A stretch of DNA of 64,000 nucleotides from NCBI RefSeq assembly GCF_004349265.1, contig NZ_SMFL01000002.1:372001-436000 (forward strand), in the 5' to 3' direction. The translations under genes and the position numbers were made by a program. The DNA comes from Dyadobacter psychrotolerans. GTDB taxonomy: Bacteria > Bacteroidota > Bacteroidia > Cytophagales > Spirosomataceae. The notes below the pieces were generated by a model, which made no database searches, was not told the DNA's origin, and was given only the letters and a program-made list of their open reading frames with translations. Shown here one piece after another: positions 63,954 through 64,000 of this stretch. How positions within the stretch are numbered: position 1 is the stretch's first letter; the number at the start of each line of letters is the position of its first letter.

Positions 63954-64000
63954 ATGAAAGAATCACTATCAAAGGATGTCCTTTTCGATTTTTTTGACGG
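63954..64000 (+). CDS. start of a probable FecR-type anti-sigma factor gene (3' truncated)
   Basis: An ATG at 63954 opens a frame that runs off the window after 15 codons, beginning M-K-E-S-L-S-K-D-V-L-F-D-F-F-D. This resembles the N-terminal sigma-binding start of FecR-like anti-sigma factors. Its position 148 nt after an ECF sigma gene is where such a gene is expected. Too little sequence is present for certainty. Confidence 0.6.
   Translation, partial: MKESLSKDVLFDFFD

Overview
The window comes from a Bacteroidota chromosome, most likely Cytophagales and Dyadobacter-like. The reasons are two SusC/SusD-type uptake systems, a type IX secretion C-terminal domain (plus the decayed remains of a second), an ECF sigma factor followed by the start of a FecR-type anti-sigma gene, TAnnTTTG-type promoters and moderate GC content. 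The genus is inferred from protein style and was not checked by a search. No tRNA, rRNA, CRISPR array, insertion sequence or phage gene was seen.

Region 1 (1-14420, all + strand) is a glucuronoxylan utilisation locus. A truncated SusC and a SusD are followed by two GH43 enzymes, a tandem CE1 double esterase, a GH10 endoxylanase, a two-headed SGNH/CE4 deacetylase and a GH67 alpha-glucuronidase. Together these would import xylan oligomers, cut the backbone and remove arabinosyl, acetyl, feruloyl and glucuronosyl side groups. Beyond two minus-strand genes (a serine hydrolase with a TPR-like tail and a VOC/cytochrome c/rhodanese fusion), 18311-18981 holds decayed gene copies: an internally deleted GH67 duplicate and the frameshifted C-terminus of a type IX-secreted protein.

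Region 2 (19-31 kb) is mixed: a thioredoxin-like protein, a hybrid sensor kinase, a Crp-type regulator and SDR that share a palindrome, small membrane and hypothetical genes, and a DUF4142 lipoprotein. At 27548-28844 (minus) lies the most interesting item. A DUF692/MNIO enzyme with a C-terminal extension is preceded, 10 nt upstream, by a 50-residue lipoprotein-type gene ending in C-P-G-C-G-M-G. This looks like a two-gene cassette for a modified, lipid-anchored peptide.

Region 3 (31.9-37.9 kb, minus) has three different zinc-metallopeptidase-like proteins without visible signal peptides, namely a protealysin-type M4, an M61/M1-like and a metzincin-like protein, plus a small emfourin-like inhibitor next to the M4 gene.

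Region 4 (40.8-51.1 kb) is a second uptake operon on the minus strand: SusC, SusD-like, GntP permease, GH29 alpha-fucosidase, RidA and M19 dipeptidase. A DeoR-type regulator is divergent, and the shared intergenic region has a strong Bacteroidota promoter with inverted repeats around it.

Region 5 (51-64 kb) has an NTR/TIMP-like exported protein, an epimerase/AraC pair, a RibD_C protein, an ornithine cyclodeaminase homologue, a 1966-residue modular GH74-type protein exported by type IX secretion, and a sigma factor with the first codons of a FecR-like gene at the window edge.
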